Below are positions 1 through 8,505 of a stretch of 64,000 nucleotides of DNA, piece after piece. The stretch comes from Dyadobacter sp. CY347 (GTDB lineage Bacteria > Bacteroidota > Bacteroidia > Cytophagales > Spirosomataceae). The position numbers and the translations under genes were made by a program. Location: NCBI RefSeq assembly GCF_021502655.1, contig NZ_JAKFFT010000002.1, positions 1,054,001 to 1,118,000 of the forward strand, given 5' to 3'. The first letter of the stretch is position 1; every line of letters starts with the position of its first letter. Under the pieces are notes generated by a model. That model had not been told where the DNA came from. It ran no database searches and was given only the letters and a program-made list of their open reading frames with translations.

Positions 1-1
1 G

Positions 2-289
2 CAAACCTGGGATAGTGTTGATCAGGATAATTTGAAAGTTTGGATGGACGATTTCGTTAATGTCCGCATTCCGGGAGGAGAAAGTATGTTGGATCTAAAA
101 GCCCGCGTTACAGACTTCTTTACATCATTTCAAAACACAAATCATAAGAAAATCGCCATCATTACGCACGGAGGCGTGATTCGATTATTGCTTACCTTAC
201 TGGCAAACAAACCTTTGCATGAATGCTTTGAAATTCATGTGGACTATGGAGCCGTTTTTACGGTTGATTTGAATTCCCTCTCGTTTTGA
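2..289 (+). CDS. Histidine phosphatase family protein (alpha-ribazole phosphatase-like), 5' end cut off
   Basis: The frame is open from the first bases of the window, so this is the C-terminal 95 residues or so of a longer protein. It carries the second histidine motif of the phosphoglycerate-mutase-like phosphatase superfamily (ITHGGVIR), preceded by a PGGES segment that is common in the CobC/alpha-ribazole phosphatase subgroup. The first motif (RHG) and the true start lie upstream of the window. CobC would remove the phosphate from alpha-ribazole phosphate in cobalamin nucleotide-loop assembly, but no other cobalamin gene is visible, so the substrate is uncertain. TTG at 32 is an internal codon, not a credible start. 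Confidence 0.75.
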   Translation, partial: QTWDSVDQDNLKVWMDDFVNVRIPGGESMLDLKARVTDFFTSFQNTNHKKIAIITHGGVIRLLLTLLANKPLHECFEIHVDYGAVFTVDLNSLSF

Positions 290-643
290 TAGAAAACGGA
301 GTTCCCCGCACTCAGCTCACGCTTCAAAACCACAATAGGACTGACACTCATCGGCCTCGATCTCTCCCAGAATTTTCATCTTTTATCAGATAAATTTTAA
401 TGTTGGAAAAGATAAAATTCTATTCAAAATAGATTGACGTAGTGATAATATCTAAAAATATGGCTTCTGATAGAGAGTCAGTTCCTCTTTTATAGTTTTG
501 CGTAGATATTTAATCCTTTACAACCAAATCGTGAGCAAATTGCAACAGGAGTGTAAGGCTAAATCAGGAAGGTCAGGCATTCCATTATATATTTGAACAA
601 AAAAATAAACAAGCAGCAAGGAGCCGTAATTCAAACTACCATT
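290..643. other. Intergenic region with a possible promoter for the downstream reductase-like gene
   Basis: About 350 bases without a convincing gene. The stretch from 350 to 500 is AT-rich. An exact match to the Bacteroidota -7 element TAnnTTTG (TAGTTTTG) lies at 493-500 on the + strand, but I see no good -33 TTG at the right distance. No terminator-like hairpin is evident after the upstream gene. Codons in the reductase frame between 593 (TTG) and 644 (ATG) are open but are probably leader. Confidence 0.35.
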
Positions 644-1576
644 ATGTTTTTAGAAAAGATCAAATCCAGACAGTCAGGTGTAATGCTTTACGGCATTACG
701 CCTCCAAAGGCAGGCACGACCCCAGAGCGGGTTGCAGAAATCGCAGAAAAAACAATTGCCCGCCTTTCTTCCCTGGATATCGATGCACTCGTCGTATATG
801 ATGTACAAGATGAATCTGCCAGGACGAATCAGGAAAGGCCGTTTCCATTTATCAATGCGATGGATCCCCTCGATTTTGCCTCGGAACATCTGGGTAGTTT
901 GAATGTTCCGAAAATCATTTACCGGCCCGCCGGTAAATTTACCAATGAAGAGTTGTCCGATTGGCTGGAAAGACTGCATCAACAGACATTCTATCCCGTT
1001 TTTGTAGGCGTGCCTGCACCGGATTTTAAGGTAAAGACGAGTCTTCCCGAAGCCTACAAAATTTGGGAAAAGCACAAGGTCACATCCGTTATCGGAGCGG
1101 TGACCATTCCCGAAAGGCACCATGTTTTAAAGGATGAGGATGTAAGGATCCTCGACAAAATGAGCAGCGGCGTTTCCTACTTCATTTCCCAGTGTGTTTT
1201 TGATCTGGCTTATGCAAAGCAGCTTATTAAAGATCTGTCTTTCAGCTGCAAGGATAAACAGATCGATCCGCCAACGATCATTTTCACGATCACAGCCTGC
1301 GGATCTGCCAAAACACTCGATTTTATGGAGTGGCTCGGAATTCATTTACCCGAGCAGGTTAAAGAGGACCTTAGGCTGGCCGAAGATATGCTTGAAAAGT
1401 CGGTAAAGATTTGTCTTGAAATCGCCTCGGAACTCACCGCGTTTTGCATGGAGCACGGCATTCCTTTTGGCTTCAATATTGAAAGTGTCGCAATCCGCAA
1501 AGCAGAGATCGAAGCATCCATTGATATGGCATCCGCTATAAACCAGCTGCTCAGGGATGCAGGATTAAGGAAATGA
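644..1576 (+). CDS. Methylenetetrahydrofolate reductase-like protein
   Basis: A 310-residue protein of the length of MetF-type FAD TIM-barrel reductases, which reduce 5,10-methylene-THF to 5-methyl-THF. The N-terminus reads YGITPPKAGTTPERV, where classical MetF has a FEFFPP motif, and strand-like segments follow (LVVYDVQDE, YPVFVGVPAP, GAVTIPERH, SYFISQCVF, FGFNIESVAIRK). The order suits the MTHFR fold, but the classical active-site signature is not conserved, so the substrate may differ. I placed the start at ATG 644; an in-frame TTG at 593 would add 17 polar residues. The gene stands alone, converging on the CheB-CheR kinase gene with an 18-base gap. The fold is fairly likely, the exact reaction less so. 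Confidence 0.7.
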   Translation: MFLEKIKSRQSGVMLYGITPPKAGTTPERVAEIAEKTIARLSSLDIDALVVYDVQDESARTNQERPFPFINAMDPLDFASEHLGSLNVPKIIYRPAGKFTNEELSDWLERLHQQTFYPVFVGVPAPDFKVKTSLPEAYKIWEKHKVTSVIGAVTIPERHHVLKDEDVRILDKMSSGVSYFISQCVFDLAYAKQLIKDLSFSCKDKQIDPPTIIFTITACGSAKTLDFMEWLGIHLPEQVKEDLRLAEDMLEKSVKICLEIASELTAFCMEHGIPFGFNIESVAIRKAEIEASIDMASAINQLLRDAGLRK

Positions 1577-1594
1577 TATTGGGTTAACTGGTCA

Positions 1595-4500
1595 CTAAAT
1601 TACCGTTTTTGAAGGATAGGCGTGCGGCAGTACAATCCGGAAGGTTGTGCCTGTATCAGGATGGCTGTTGATATGCATTTTTGCGCCAAGGACTTCGCAA
1701 AGCCGTTTTACGATAAAAAAACCGATCCCTTCGCTGCTTTCAGTGGCAAAGTCCTGTATGTCGGAAAGCAGATCAACACTTTCAGGTATGCCTTCCGGGC
1801 TGAGAGCGTCATCTGTCAGATCGGAAAGTATTTTTTGCGGGATTCCCGGCCCTGTGTCTGATACTGAAAATTCCCAGGCGGGCACTGGAAATTCATCGGC
1901 CGAAGCCGTTACGCCCCAGCTAACTGTGACGCTGCCCTTATTTGTATATCTCAAAGCATTTAAAACCAGGTTCTGGGCAATGCGACGGACTTTAACCTGA
2001 TCGCCGTCAACGGTCAGGTCTACGTCCCCTGAAAATTTCATCCCGATCCCCTTGTCGTTTGCAATCGATAAAGATCCTTCACATAACTGGGAGAGCATGG
2101 CGGAGGCATCAAAGGAAGCAACATGCAATGTTTCCGCTCCCGATTCCAGCCGTGAATAATCCAGGAGCTGGTTGATCATCTGTGTTACCTGCCCAAGGTT
2201 GCGCTGGATCATCGCCAGGGTTTGGGCACGGTCTTCTTCTGTGTCCATATGGTCCAAAAGCGTCGTGCCACCCGAAATAATGCCAAAGCTGCCCCTCAGA
2301 TCATGGAATGTCGACCTCAGAAACGAGCCCCGGTGCTGGACATATTCTTTCATTACATTCAATGACTGGATCATTTCATAGGACCCTTTGAGCTGTGACG
2401 AAAGCATATCATGCTGTTCGCTCGCCTCTTTTAAGACCGTAATATCCAGCTCGGTAACGGCTACGCCATGTATATGCCGGGTAAGGGCAATGCCCAGCCA
2501 TTTTTGCTGCTCTTCCACAAACAGCTCCTCGTAATACGCCCGGTTGGCGGTAAGCACATCTTTCATCACCTCCTGCCGCTGCGCCGGAAACATCTGGGAG
2601 GCCATATTGCCAACCAGCTCGCTGATCGTACTTTGATAATTATCGCTGAATTTGCTGTTGCAAACCACAAGCGCGAAGTCTGCTATTTGACTGCGATCAT
2701 CGTAAATGGCTTTGAAAAAGCCTATGGAAGCCGGGGAACTGTCCAGTACAGCCTGCAAATTATCGGCCGTCTGGGTTAATGCTGTGTTGGAAATTTTAAG
2801 CTCCTTGGTCCTTTCGTCCACATGGCCTTTGAGCTGCTGGGTCATTGTTTTTTGCGAATGAATGTCGGTGCAGCTGCCAATGTAGCCCGTAAAGCCGCCA
2901 TCCTGGGCAGTCATGGGTTTGGCATTTTCCAGCACCCAGCGGTATTCGCCGTCCTTCCGCAGGAGCCTGTATTCAAAGCTGAACGGTTCTTGCTTGCTGG
3001 CATTTTCAGTAAAGGCTTTTTTATAAGCTTTCAGGTCATCGGAGTGTATCGCATCGTAGAATGTTGCAGCATCATCATTAAATGACCTTCCGGTATATTC
3101 CACCCAGGCTTTGTTTAGGAAATTGATCTTGCCGTCAACACCTGAAACCCAGATCAGTGCAGGGGCATTGTCGACAAGGTCCTCAAACCATTGCTGCCGC
3201 TCAATGAGCAGTTCATGTGCTTGCCTGTGGCCGGTAATGTCCTCAAAAACGACAAAAACCGTTTCTTTTTGCATCTGGACTACTTTGCTGGCATGCACCA
3301 GGACGGTGCGGTGATGACCATCCGCAAATTTGATATTTACTTCAAAACCCTCGATCCGCTCATTTCGGGTAAGCACATTATTCAGCAGGTCACGAAAACC
3401 GTTGAAGTCCAGCTGGCCGCTGCCGAACTCATTGATCGAGCTTCCTTCCGTACGGTCGGGGCTTGTTTGGAATATTTCATAGAATGCTTTGTTGGCAAGC
3501 TTGACCCTGAGATGCTCATCGAGGACCAGTGTGGCTTCTTTGATGGTAGAAAGTATGGCTTCCGAATATTGGTAGGATTCGGTCAGTTGTTCGTTGCGGC
3601 GTTGCAGTTCCTGGTTAATCGTATGAAGCTCCTCGTTGGATGCCTCAATTTCCTCTTTGCTGGTTTCCAGCTCTTCATTAATGCTTTGCAGCTCTTCATT
3701 GTTGCTGACAATTTCTTCATTAGCCGATTGCAGTTCCTCATTATTAGACTGCTGCCCCTCTATGATCGCGTGCATGTCCTGCCTGAGCGACGTGAGCTCT
3801 TCTTCCAGGTGCTGGTTTAATTTCAACGCATCACCGGACGTCTTTCCGTCCACCCGGTTCTGTAATGTTTCCTGGAAAAGTACGAGGAAAAGTTGCTGGT
3901 TTACCGGGTTTGCAATGGGAACTGCCTCAATATCGGCGTAAAGCGTGTTCTTGCCCGATTTGATCACAAGGCCGGTCTTTTTGGCAGGTTGGCCCGATTG
4001 GCGTGCCTTATGGATGATGTTCCGTAACTCGAAGACCACCGATGGATGCGCCATTTTGGTCAGGTTCAAACTGGCCTTGCCCGGCGCATGTTGCAGAAAA
4101 ATCCCCGTCGCGCCGCGAAACTGGACAACTTCAAGATCCTGATCCACTACCACGCAAGCAGGCACATACTGGGCAAGCATGTTCTCTATTATTTTATCCA
4201 GTTCGAGCACCGGCATCACTTCCGTTGTTTTGACGGCTGTGATTTTCAGGTCTTTTCCGGACGGGTTTTTGCGGAAGGTCATATCGATCGGGATTTTAAC
4301 CTGCGTATTGTTCTTACGGGCAAACAATTTGTGGGATTTCTCAACCTGTACAAAATGCGCAGGAGAGCTTCCCGCAGACTCGGATTTACCTAAAAGCAAT
4401 AAACCGTTTGGTTTTAATGCATAATGAAATGTGGCAAATACATTCTTTTGAAGCACGTCATCCAGGTATATCAGCAGGTTTCGGCAGCTGATCAGGTCCA

Positions 4501-5767
4501 TCCTGGAAAAGGGCGGGTCACTCAAAAGATTATGCGGTGCAAAAACACAAAGGTCGCGTACCAGTTTATTAACTCGGAAATAACCGTCACTGTAAATGAA
4601 AAAGCGTCCCAGGCGGGCTTTGGTAATATCAGCGACTTCGGCCTGTGTGTACAATCCCAGACGCGCCTTGGTGATTGCTGTATCACTCAGGTCCGTAGCA
4701 AATATCTGCACCGGCATAATCGCAGCACGTTCACCCAGGATTTCAACCAGCATAATGGCCAGTGAATAAGCTTCCTGCCCTGTTGAGCAGCCAGCTACCC
4801 AGATCCGCAGCGGGTCATGGTCAGCCTTGTTTTTAATGATCTCAGGAAGTACGTGCTTTTTAAGATGGTCCATGGTCTGCGGGTCCCTGAAAAAGCCGGT
4901 AACATTGATCAGCAAATCCCTATATAATACCTGAGCCTCAGAGGGGTTTTGTTTGAGATAATTCAAATAATCCCCGGGCGTTTCGAGCTTGTAAAGCAGC
5001 ATCCGGCGTATAATCCTTCTGCGAATGGTGGTTTTTTTATAATGCCTGAAATCGGTGCCTACCGCGGACTTGACAAAGGAAAGCACATCGTCCAGTTCCT
5101 GGTCGGAGCCATCGTGTTCCTTACTTTCTGCCGTTTCGCTGGTGAGCTTAAATACGGCCGTTTTTTTGCTGAGCAGAACCAGTTCTTTGGCCATTTCAGC
5201 TGGTGAAAGCACCATGTCCACCACACCTTCCTGAATGGCCGACTGGGGCATTCCCTGCTGCACGGCGGTACTATCCTGTGCAAATGTAACTCCTCCCGCT
5301 ACCCGGATGGCTTTCAGGCCCTGCGAGCCGTCGGAAGCCATGCCCGACAATATAATCCCGATCGCGCCATCCTTTTGTCGGTTAGCAAGCGACATAAAGA
5401 ACTGATCGACAGGTAAATGGATGGATGGCTTTGGTTTTCTGGGTATCAGCACCAGTACACCGTCAAGAATTTCCATGCCTTTATTGGGCGGGATGATATA
5501 AACGTGATTGGGCTGTACAGGCATTAAATGCGTAGCCTCAGATACCGGCATGGCAGTAGCCGCCGCCAGGATCTGGTCAAGCTGGCTGTCGAAATCGGGT
5601 GCCAGGTGCTGGATGTAGACGTAGGCAAGCCCGGTATCAGCAGGCAAATGATGCAATAGTTCCAACACCGCCTGCTGCCCGCCCGCGGACCCGCCTATGG
5701 CCACAATCGGGACCGGGCGATCAGCTGGCTGCAAACTTTTATTGTGGGTAATGCCTTCCTCTTGCAT
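1595..5767 (-). CDS. CheB methylesterase-CheR methyltransferase-PAS-histidine kinase fusion
   Basis: About 1390 residues. From the N-terminus: a CheB methylesterase domain (roughly 20-205) with the nucleophile motif AIGGSAGG, the histidine in QHLAP and the aspartate in SGMASDG; a CheR-type SAM methyltransferase (roughly 225-490) with VAGCSTGQEAYSLA; a PAS-like region; a long coiled coil full of NEEL/NEEI repeats (about 640-740); two or three PAS/PAC modules; a HisKA helix with phospho-acceptor FHDLRG; and a HATPase domain with DTGPGIP. No chemoreceptor or CheA/CheW gene is nearby, so the CheB/CheR parts probably serve intramolecular or other signalling. I chose ATG at 5767 because the longer frame begins with GTG at 5833 and adds only 22 poorly structured residues. 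The partner is presumably the upstream two-receiver protein, transcribed first. Confidence 0.9.
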   Translation of the reverse strand: MQEEGITHNKSLQPADRPVPIVAIGGSAGGQQAVLELLHHLPADTGLAYVYIQHLAPDFDSQLDQILAAATAMPVSEATHLMPVQPNHVYIIPPNKGMEILDGVLVLIPRKPKPSIHLPVDQFFMSLANRQKDGAIGIILSGMASDGSQGLKAIRVAGGVTFAQDSTAVQQGMPQSAIQEGVVDMVLSPAEMAKELVLLSKKTAVFKLTSETAESKEHDGSDQELDDVLSFVKSAVGTDFRHYKKTTIRRRIIRRMLLYKLETPGDYLNYLKQNPSEAQVLYRDLLINVTGFFRDPQTMDHLKKHVLPEIIKNKADHDPLRIWVAGCSTGQEAYSLAIMLVEILGERAAIMPVQIFATDLSDTAITKARLGLYTQAEVADITKARLGRFFIYSDGYFRVNKLVRDLCVFAPHNLLSDPPFSRMDLISCRNLLIYLDDVLQKNVFATFHYALKPNGLLLLGKSESAGSSPAHFVQVEKSHKLFARKNNTQVKIPIDMTFRKNPSGKDLKITAVKTTEVMPVLELDKIIENMLAQYVPACVVVDQDLEVVQFRGATGIFLQHAPGKASLNLTKMAHPSVVFELRNIIHKARQSGQPAKKTGLVIKSGKNTLYADIEAVPIANPVNQQLFLVLFQETLQNRVDGKTSGDALKLNQHLEEELTSLRQDMHAIIEGQQSNNEELQSANEEIVSNNEELQSINEELETSKEEIEASNEELHTINQELQRRNEQLTESYQYSEAILSTIKEATLVLDEHLRVKLANKAFYEIFQTSPDRTEGSSINEFGSGQLDFNGFRDLLNNVLTRNERIEGFEVNIKFADGHHRTVLVHASKVVQMQKETVFVVFEDITGHRQAHELLIERQQWFEDLVDNAPALIWVSGVDGKINFLNKAWVEYTGRSFNDDAATFYDAIHSDDLKAYKKAFTENASKQEPFSFEYRLLRKDGEYRWVLENAKPMTAQDGGFTGYIGSCTDIHSQKTMTQQLKGHVDERTKELKISNTALTQTADNLQAVLDSSPASIGFFKAIYDDRSQIADFALVVCNSKFSDNYQSTISELVGNMASQMFPAQRQEVMKDVLTANRAYYEELFVEEQQKWLGIALTRHIHGVAVTELDITVLKEASEQHDMLSSQLKGSYEMIQSLNVMKEYVQHRGSFLRSTFHDLRGSFGIISGGTTLLDHMDTEEDRAQTLAMIQRNLGQVTQMINQLLDYSRLESGAETLHVASFDASAMLSQLCEGSLSIANDKGIGMKFSGDVDLTVDGDQVKVRRIAQNLVLNALRYTNKGSVTVSWGVTASADEFPVPAWEFSVSDTGPGIPQKILSDLTDDALSPEGIPESVDLLSDIQDFATESSEGIGFFIVKRLCEVLGAKMHINSHPDTGTTFRIVLPHAYPSKTVI

Positions 5768-5857
5768 TAGTCGAGCTGTATAATTTGATTGTTTCTGCGT
5801 CTGAAAGCCAGATATCGGGTAATACAAATCCACGGTTTTTGAAACCTATTGTGCCGA

Positions 5858-6724
5858 TTATGGTAAGGTAACCGTAGCCCACCATAAGCTGCATACGTGC
5901 CTGATACTGGAAAACGACTGAAAAGCTTTTCCTGTTTTCAGAAGATAAGCGCTAGCCTGCCCGGCGTAACTCTCAATGATGTCATTGGGGTGATCTGAAT
6001 AGCTCAGCACGATCACGGGCACGGGAGGAAGGTTATTGACGGTTATGAAATTCCGGATATCGGCCAAAAGGCTTAGTCCCTCGTGCCTGGAAGGTAAGTA
6101 CAGGTCAAGCAGGATCATTTCAACGGGTGGATTTAAAGAAGCATATTCGTTTTCAAGAAATTCTACCGTGCTGTCCTGACTGCTTCTATGGACTACTTTA
6201 ACATCGGGCATACCCATTTTGAGGGCTGCCCGCATCATTTGCCAATGATCGTGATTGTCTTCAATAACCAGGATACTTTTGTTATTGAAATTTTTGGCCA
6301 AAACCTGTCCTTCAAATTCGGGATAGCTGTTCAGGAAACAAATGCTGACCGCCTGGGCTATTTCAATATATCCCTCATAAATGACCGGTTTTACAATGTA
6401 GGCGTTCACGCCATTGTCATAGCAGCGCCTGATCAACTGGGCATTGGAACTTGTCGACACCATAACGACCGGAATGTGCCTGCACAACGGGTCGCCCTTG
6501 ATCCTTTCCAGGGTTTCCATGCCGGTTAACCGGGGCATGTTCATGTCCATTAAAATGAGTGCGGGCTGTTTCGGAAGGTTGTCGGCCAGGGCTTCCAGCA
6601 GTAACTGGCCGTCAATGAATTCTAACACTTCTATGCCTTCGATAACATTTTCCAGCGCTTCCCTGAGAAGCATCCGGTCATCAGAATCATCATCGACAAT
6701 GTATACAGTTTTATTAGCGAGCAT
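5858..6724 (-). CDS. Response regulator with two receiver domains
   Basis: 288 residues made of two consecutive REC domains and no output domain. The first (about 3-135) has the acidic pair in IVDDDSDD, the phospho-acceptor in LILMDMNMP and the conserved lysine in YIVKPV. The second (about 150-275) has VIEDNHD, LLDLYLP and the lysine in YLLKTGK. Both therefore keep the residues needed for phosphorylation. It starts at an ATG and lies 90 bases upstream of the CheB-CheR kinase on the same strand, so the two probably form an operon and a phosphorelay. With no DNA-binding domain it must act through protein contact or as a phosphate sink or relay. Confidence 0.9.
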   Translation of the reverse strand: MLANKTVYIVDDDSDDRMLLREALENVIEGIEVLEFIDGQLLLEALADNLPKQPALILMDMNMPRLTGMETLERIKGDPLCRHIPVVMVSTSSNAQLIRRCYDNGVNAYIVKPVIYEGYIEIAQAVSICFLNSYPEFEGQVLAKNFNNKSILVIEDNHDHWQMMRAALKMGMPDVKVVHRSSQDSTVEFLENEYASLNPPVEMILLDLYLPSRHEGLSLLADIRNFITVNNLPPVPVIVLSYSDHPNDIIESYAGQASAYLLKTGKAFQSFSSIRHVCSLWWATVTLP

Positions 6725-6841
6725 ATTATTTTAACAGCACATCAAACCGGCCTTTCGGTTTTTTTATCAAAAGTAAGCAGGACATATTTTTTGTCCAGAG
6801 CTTCCATTTAGGCCAAATTATGCACTAATGTAGCAATAAAT

Positions 6842-6889
6842 AACCAGAACCGGTCTGTCTGGATTTCCCATGGCAGACTGGTTCTGGTT
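6842..6889 (-). terminator. Hairpin terminator after the carbohydrate operon
   Basis: A 16-base inverted repeat with a single mismatch (6842-6857 against 6874-6889; arm AACCAGAACCGGTCTG) encloses a 16-base loop. It sits 55 bases past the stop of the glycerophosphodiesterase gene, the last gene of the minus-strand operon. On the minus strand it is followed by an AT-rich tract (TTATTTATT). Confidence 0.6.
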
Positions 6890-6944
6890 TCATGTCAGGA
6901 CGAAAGCAAATCGGTGATCCTGGGCAGGCGCCGCCGGCTTCGAA

Positions 6945-7883
6945 TCACTTGCTTTTCCCGAAAAACTTTTGCTTCGGCGAATCCTTTTTAATGAAGCCTT
7001 TAACAGCCTCAGCCAGCTCAATCGGATAGTCAGATTCGATGATTGACGCGCCGTCTCTTGCGATCGAAATGTAAGCCGCTTTGCGCTCTTCGGCACTTTT
7101 CAATTTGTCGTAGGATGACGCTGCCGAGATCATGGCCATTGCGCCGGCTTTATTGAGCAGGCTGTAAAGCTCCTGGTTATCCGGTTTAACCGTGGGGCCA
7201 ATGTAAGCGATCATTTGAGTGAAGGGAGCGCCTGCTTTCTGATAACTTTCAAACTCCGCTTTGGTTTTGATAAAAGCGGAGAATGTGCTGTTTGGGTTGT
7301 TTTTTAGATAAAATAAGGCTTCCTCCGGTTTATGAACAGTCATCATTACGAATGCATCGGCCTTGTGTTTGCGGATCAATGCGGCAGTCATTTCCAGCGG
7401 CACGTCCTTGTGATCCAGGTTGAGGATGGTTTTCCCGCGGCCCCATTCAATCACTTCGCTTAATGTCGGGATAGGAAAATCCGTCACATTCCCTTCCGCA
7501 TCTTTTAACCTGAATTGTTTGAGCTCGGCATAGGTGTAATCCGAGAGTTTGCCTTTTCCGGTCGTCGTCCTGTCGAGCGTCGCGTCGTGCATAAGCACCA
7601 TCACGCTGTCCTTGGTAAGCCGCGGATCTATTTCAAAAAACGCTGGCGTATGTTTTAATGTATTTTCAAAAGTCGCGATGGAATTTTCAGGAAATCCTTT
7701 CACCATCCCGCCCCGGTGCCCGGCAATGAGCAGCACATCATTTCCGGTATATTTAAAAAACGCGTGCAGGTCCTTGGCGGATTTCAGTTTAAGCACATTC
7801 ATCTGATCCTGACCATTCACAGCATTTAATGCACCAAAAAGGAACAAGCTGGTTATAGCAGAAAGTAAATAAGACTTTTTCAT
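6945..7883 (-). CDS. Glycerophosphodiester phosphodiesterase family protein, secreted
   Basis: 312 residues. The N-terminus is a signal peptide (MKKSYLLSAITSLFLFGAL, cleavage near NGQ), so the enzyme should be periplasmic or surface-exposed. GDPD signatures follow: AGHRGG with the first catalytic histidine, PENSIATFE, the metal-binding FEIDPRLT and the second histidine in LMHDATLDRTT. Members hydrolyse glycerophosphodiesters to glycerol-3-phosphate and an alcohol. It is the last gene of a minus-strand run of carbohydrate genes, 18 bases after the histidine phosphatase. This suggests that the pathway begins with release of a polyol or sugar from a phosphodiester, or that the family member has a different substrate. 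The family is secure, the substrate unknown. Confidence 0.85.
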   Translation of the reverse strand: MKKSYLLSAITSLFLFGALNAVNGQDQMNVLKLKSAKDLHAFFKYTGNDVLLIAGHRGGMVKGFPENSIATFENTLKHTPAFFEIDPRLTKDSVMVLMHDATLDRTTTGKGKLSDYTYAELKQFRLKDAEGNVTDFPIPTLSEVIEWGRGKTILNLDHKDVPLEMTAALIRKHKADAFVMMTVHKPEEALFYLKNNPNSTFSAFIKTKAEFESYQKAGAPFTQMIAYIGPTVKPDNQELYSLLNKAGAMAMISAASSYDKLKSAEERKAAYISIARDGASIIESDYPIELAEAVKGFIKKDSPKQKFFGKSK

Positions 7884-7901
7884 AAAAATGGGTTGTTAAG
7901 G

Positions 7902-8498
7902 CTAACGGGAGTTGAGTTTTAAAAGGCTGAAAGGCTCTGCGCCGCCCAGACTAAATATGGTAACGGTAGAATTGTCCTGCACAAGCCGGCGGTAATTTTT
8001 TAGCGGCATGCCCAGTTTATAGGCCATATAAAAGCGGTTAACCGCATTATGCGCTACAACCAGAATCGTTTCGCCATCATGCTGCCGCTCTTTTTCAGTG
8101 AAAAAATCATCAACACGCTGCACAACTTCCAGGGCCGTTTCACCCGAGCCGCCTGCCTTGGTATGGTCCGGATCATCGGACCATTGCGACCATAATTCAG
8201 GGTTTTCTTCAACGAACTCTGCGCGCGTCTTTCCTTCCCAGGACCCGAAATTGGCTTCGGTTAACCGCGTATCGGCAATGACGTTTTCTGTTTGTGACGC
8301 GACTTTCGCGGTGTTGAATGCGCGTTGCAGTGGCGACGCGTAAATGGCGTCGAATGTAATGTCTTTGAGCATTTCAGAAGCATAATATGCTTGTTGAATT
8401 CCCTTTTCGGTCAGTCCGATGTCCGTAGCACCGCAGTAACGGTTGCCATCGGCATTGTAAAAGGTTTCTCCGTGGCGGAGCAGATAAACTGTAAGCAT
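7902..8498 (-). CDS. Histidine phosphatase family protein (phosphoglycerate mutase-like)
   Basis: 198 residues with both superfamily motifs: LRHGETFYN at the N-terminus (the phosphorylated histidine) and VVAHNAVNRF near residue 150. The intermediate IYASPLQRAFNTA segment is also typical. There is no signal peptide, so it is cytoplasmic. It lies 7 bases downstream of an FGGY kinase gene in the carbohydrate operon, which makes a sugar- or polyol-phosphate a likelier substrate than 3-phosphoglycerate. Which phosphate ester it removes cannot be told from the sequence. Confidence 0.85.
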   Translation of the reverse strand: MLTVYLLRHGETFYNADGNRYCGATDIGLTEKGIQQAYYASEMLKDITFDAIYASPLQRAFNTAKVASQTENVIADTRLTEANFGSWEGKTRAEFVEENPELWSQWSDDPDHTKAGGSGETALEVVQRVDDFFTEKERQHDGETILVVAHNAVNRFYMAYKLGMPLKNYRRLVQDNSTVTIFSLGGAEPFSLLKLNSR

Positions 8499-8505
8499 AA
8501 GTTTT

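Noticed and set aside
593..643. TTG start at 593 for the MTHFR-like gene
   Set aside because: The extra 17 residues are polar and unlike the family, and an ATG at 644 starts the protein at its usual beginning.
3191..3820. Long + strand frame (209 codons) opposite the CheB-CheR kinase
   Set aside because: It lies wholly antisense to a continuous, domain-rich gene and encodes no recognisable domain; it is a shadow of the coiled-coil codon pattern.
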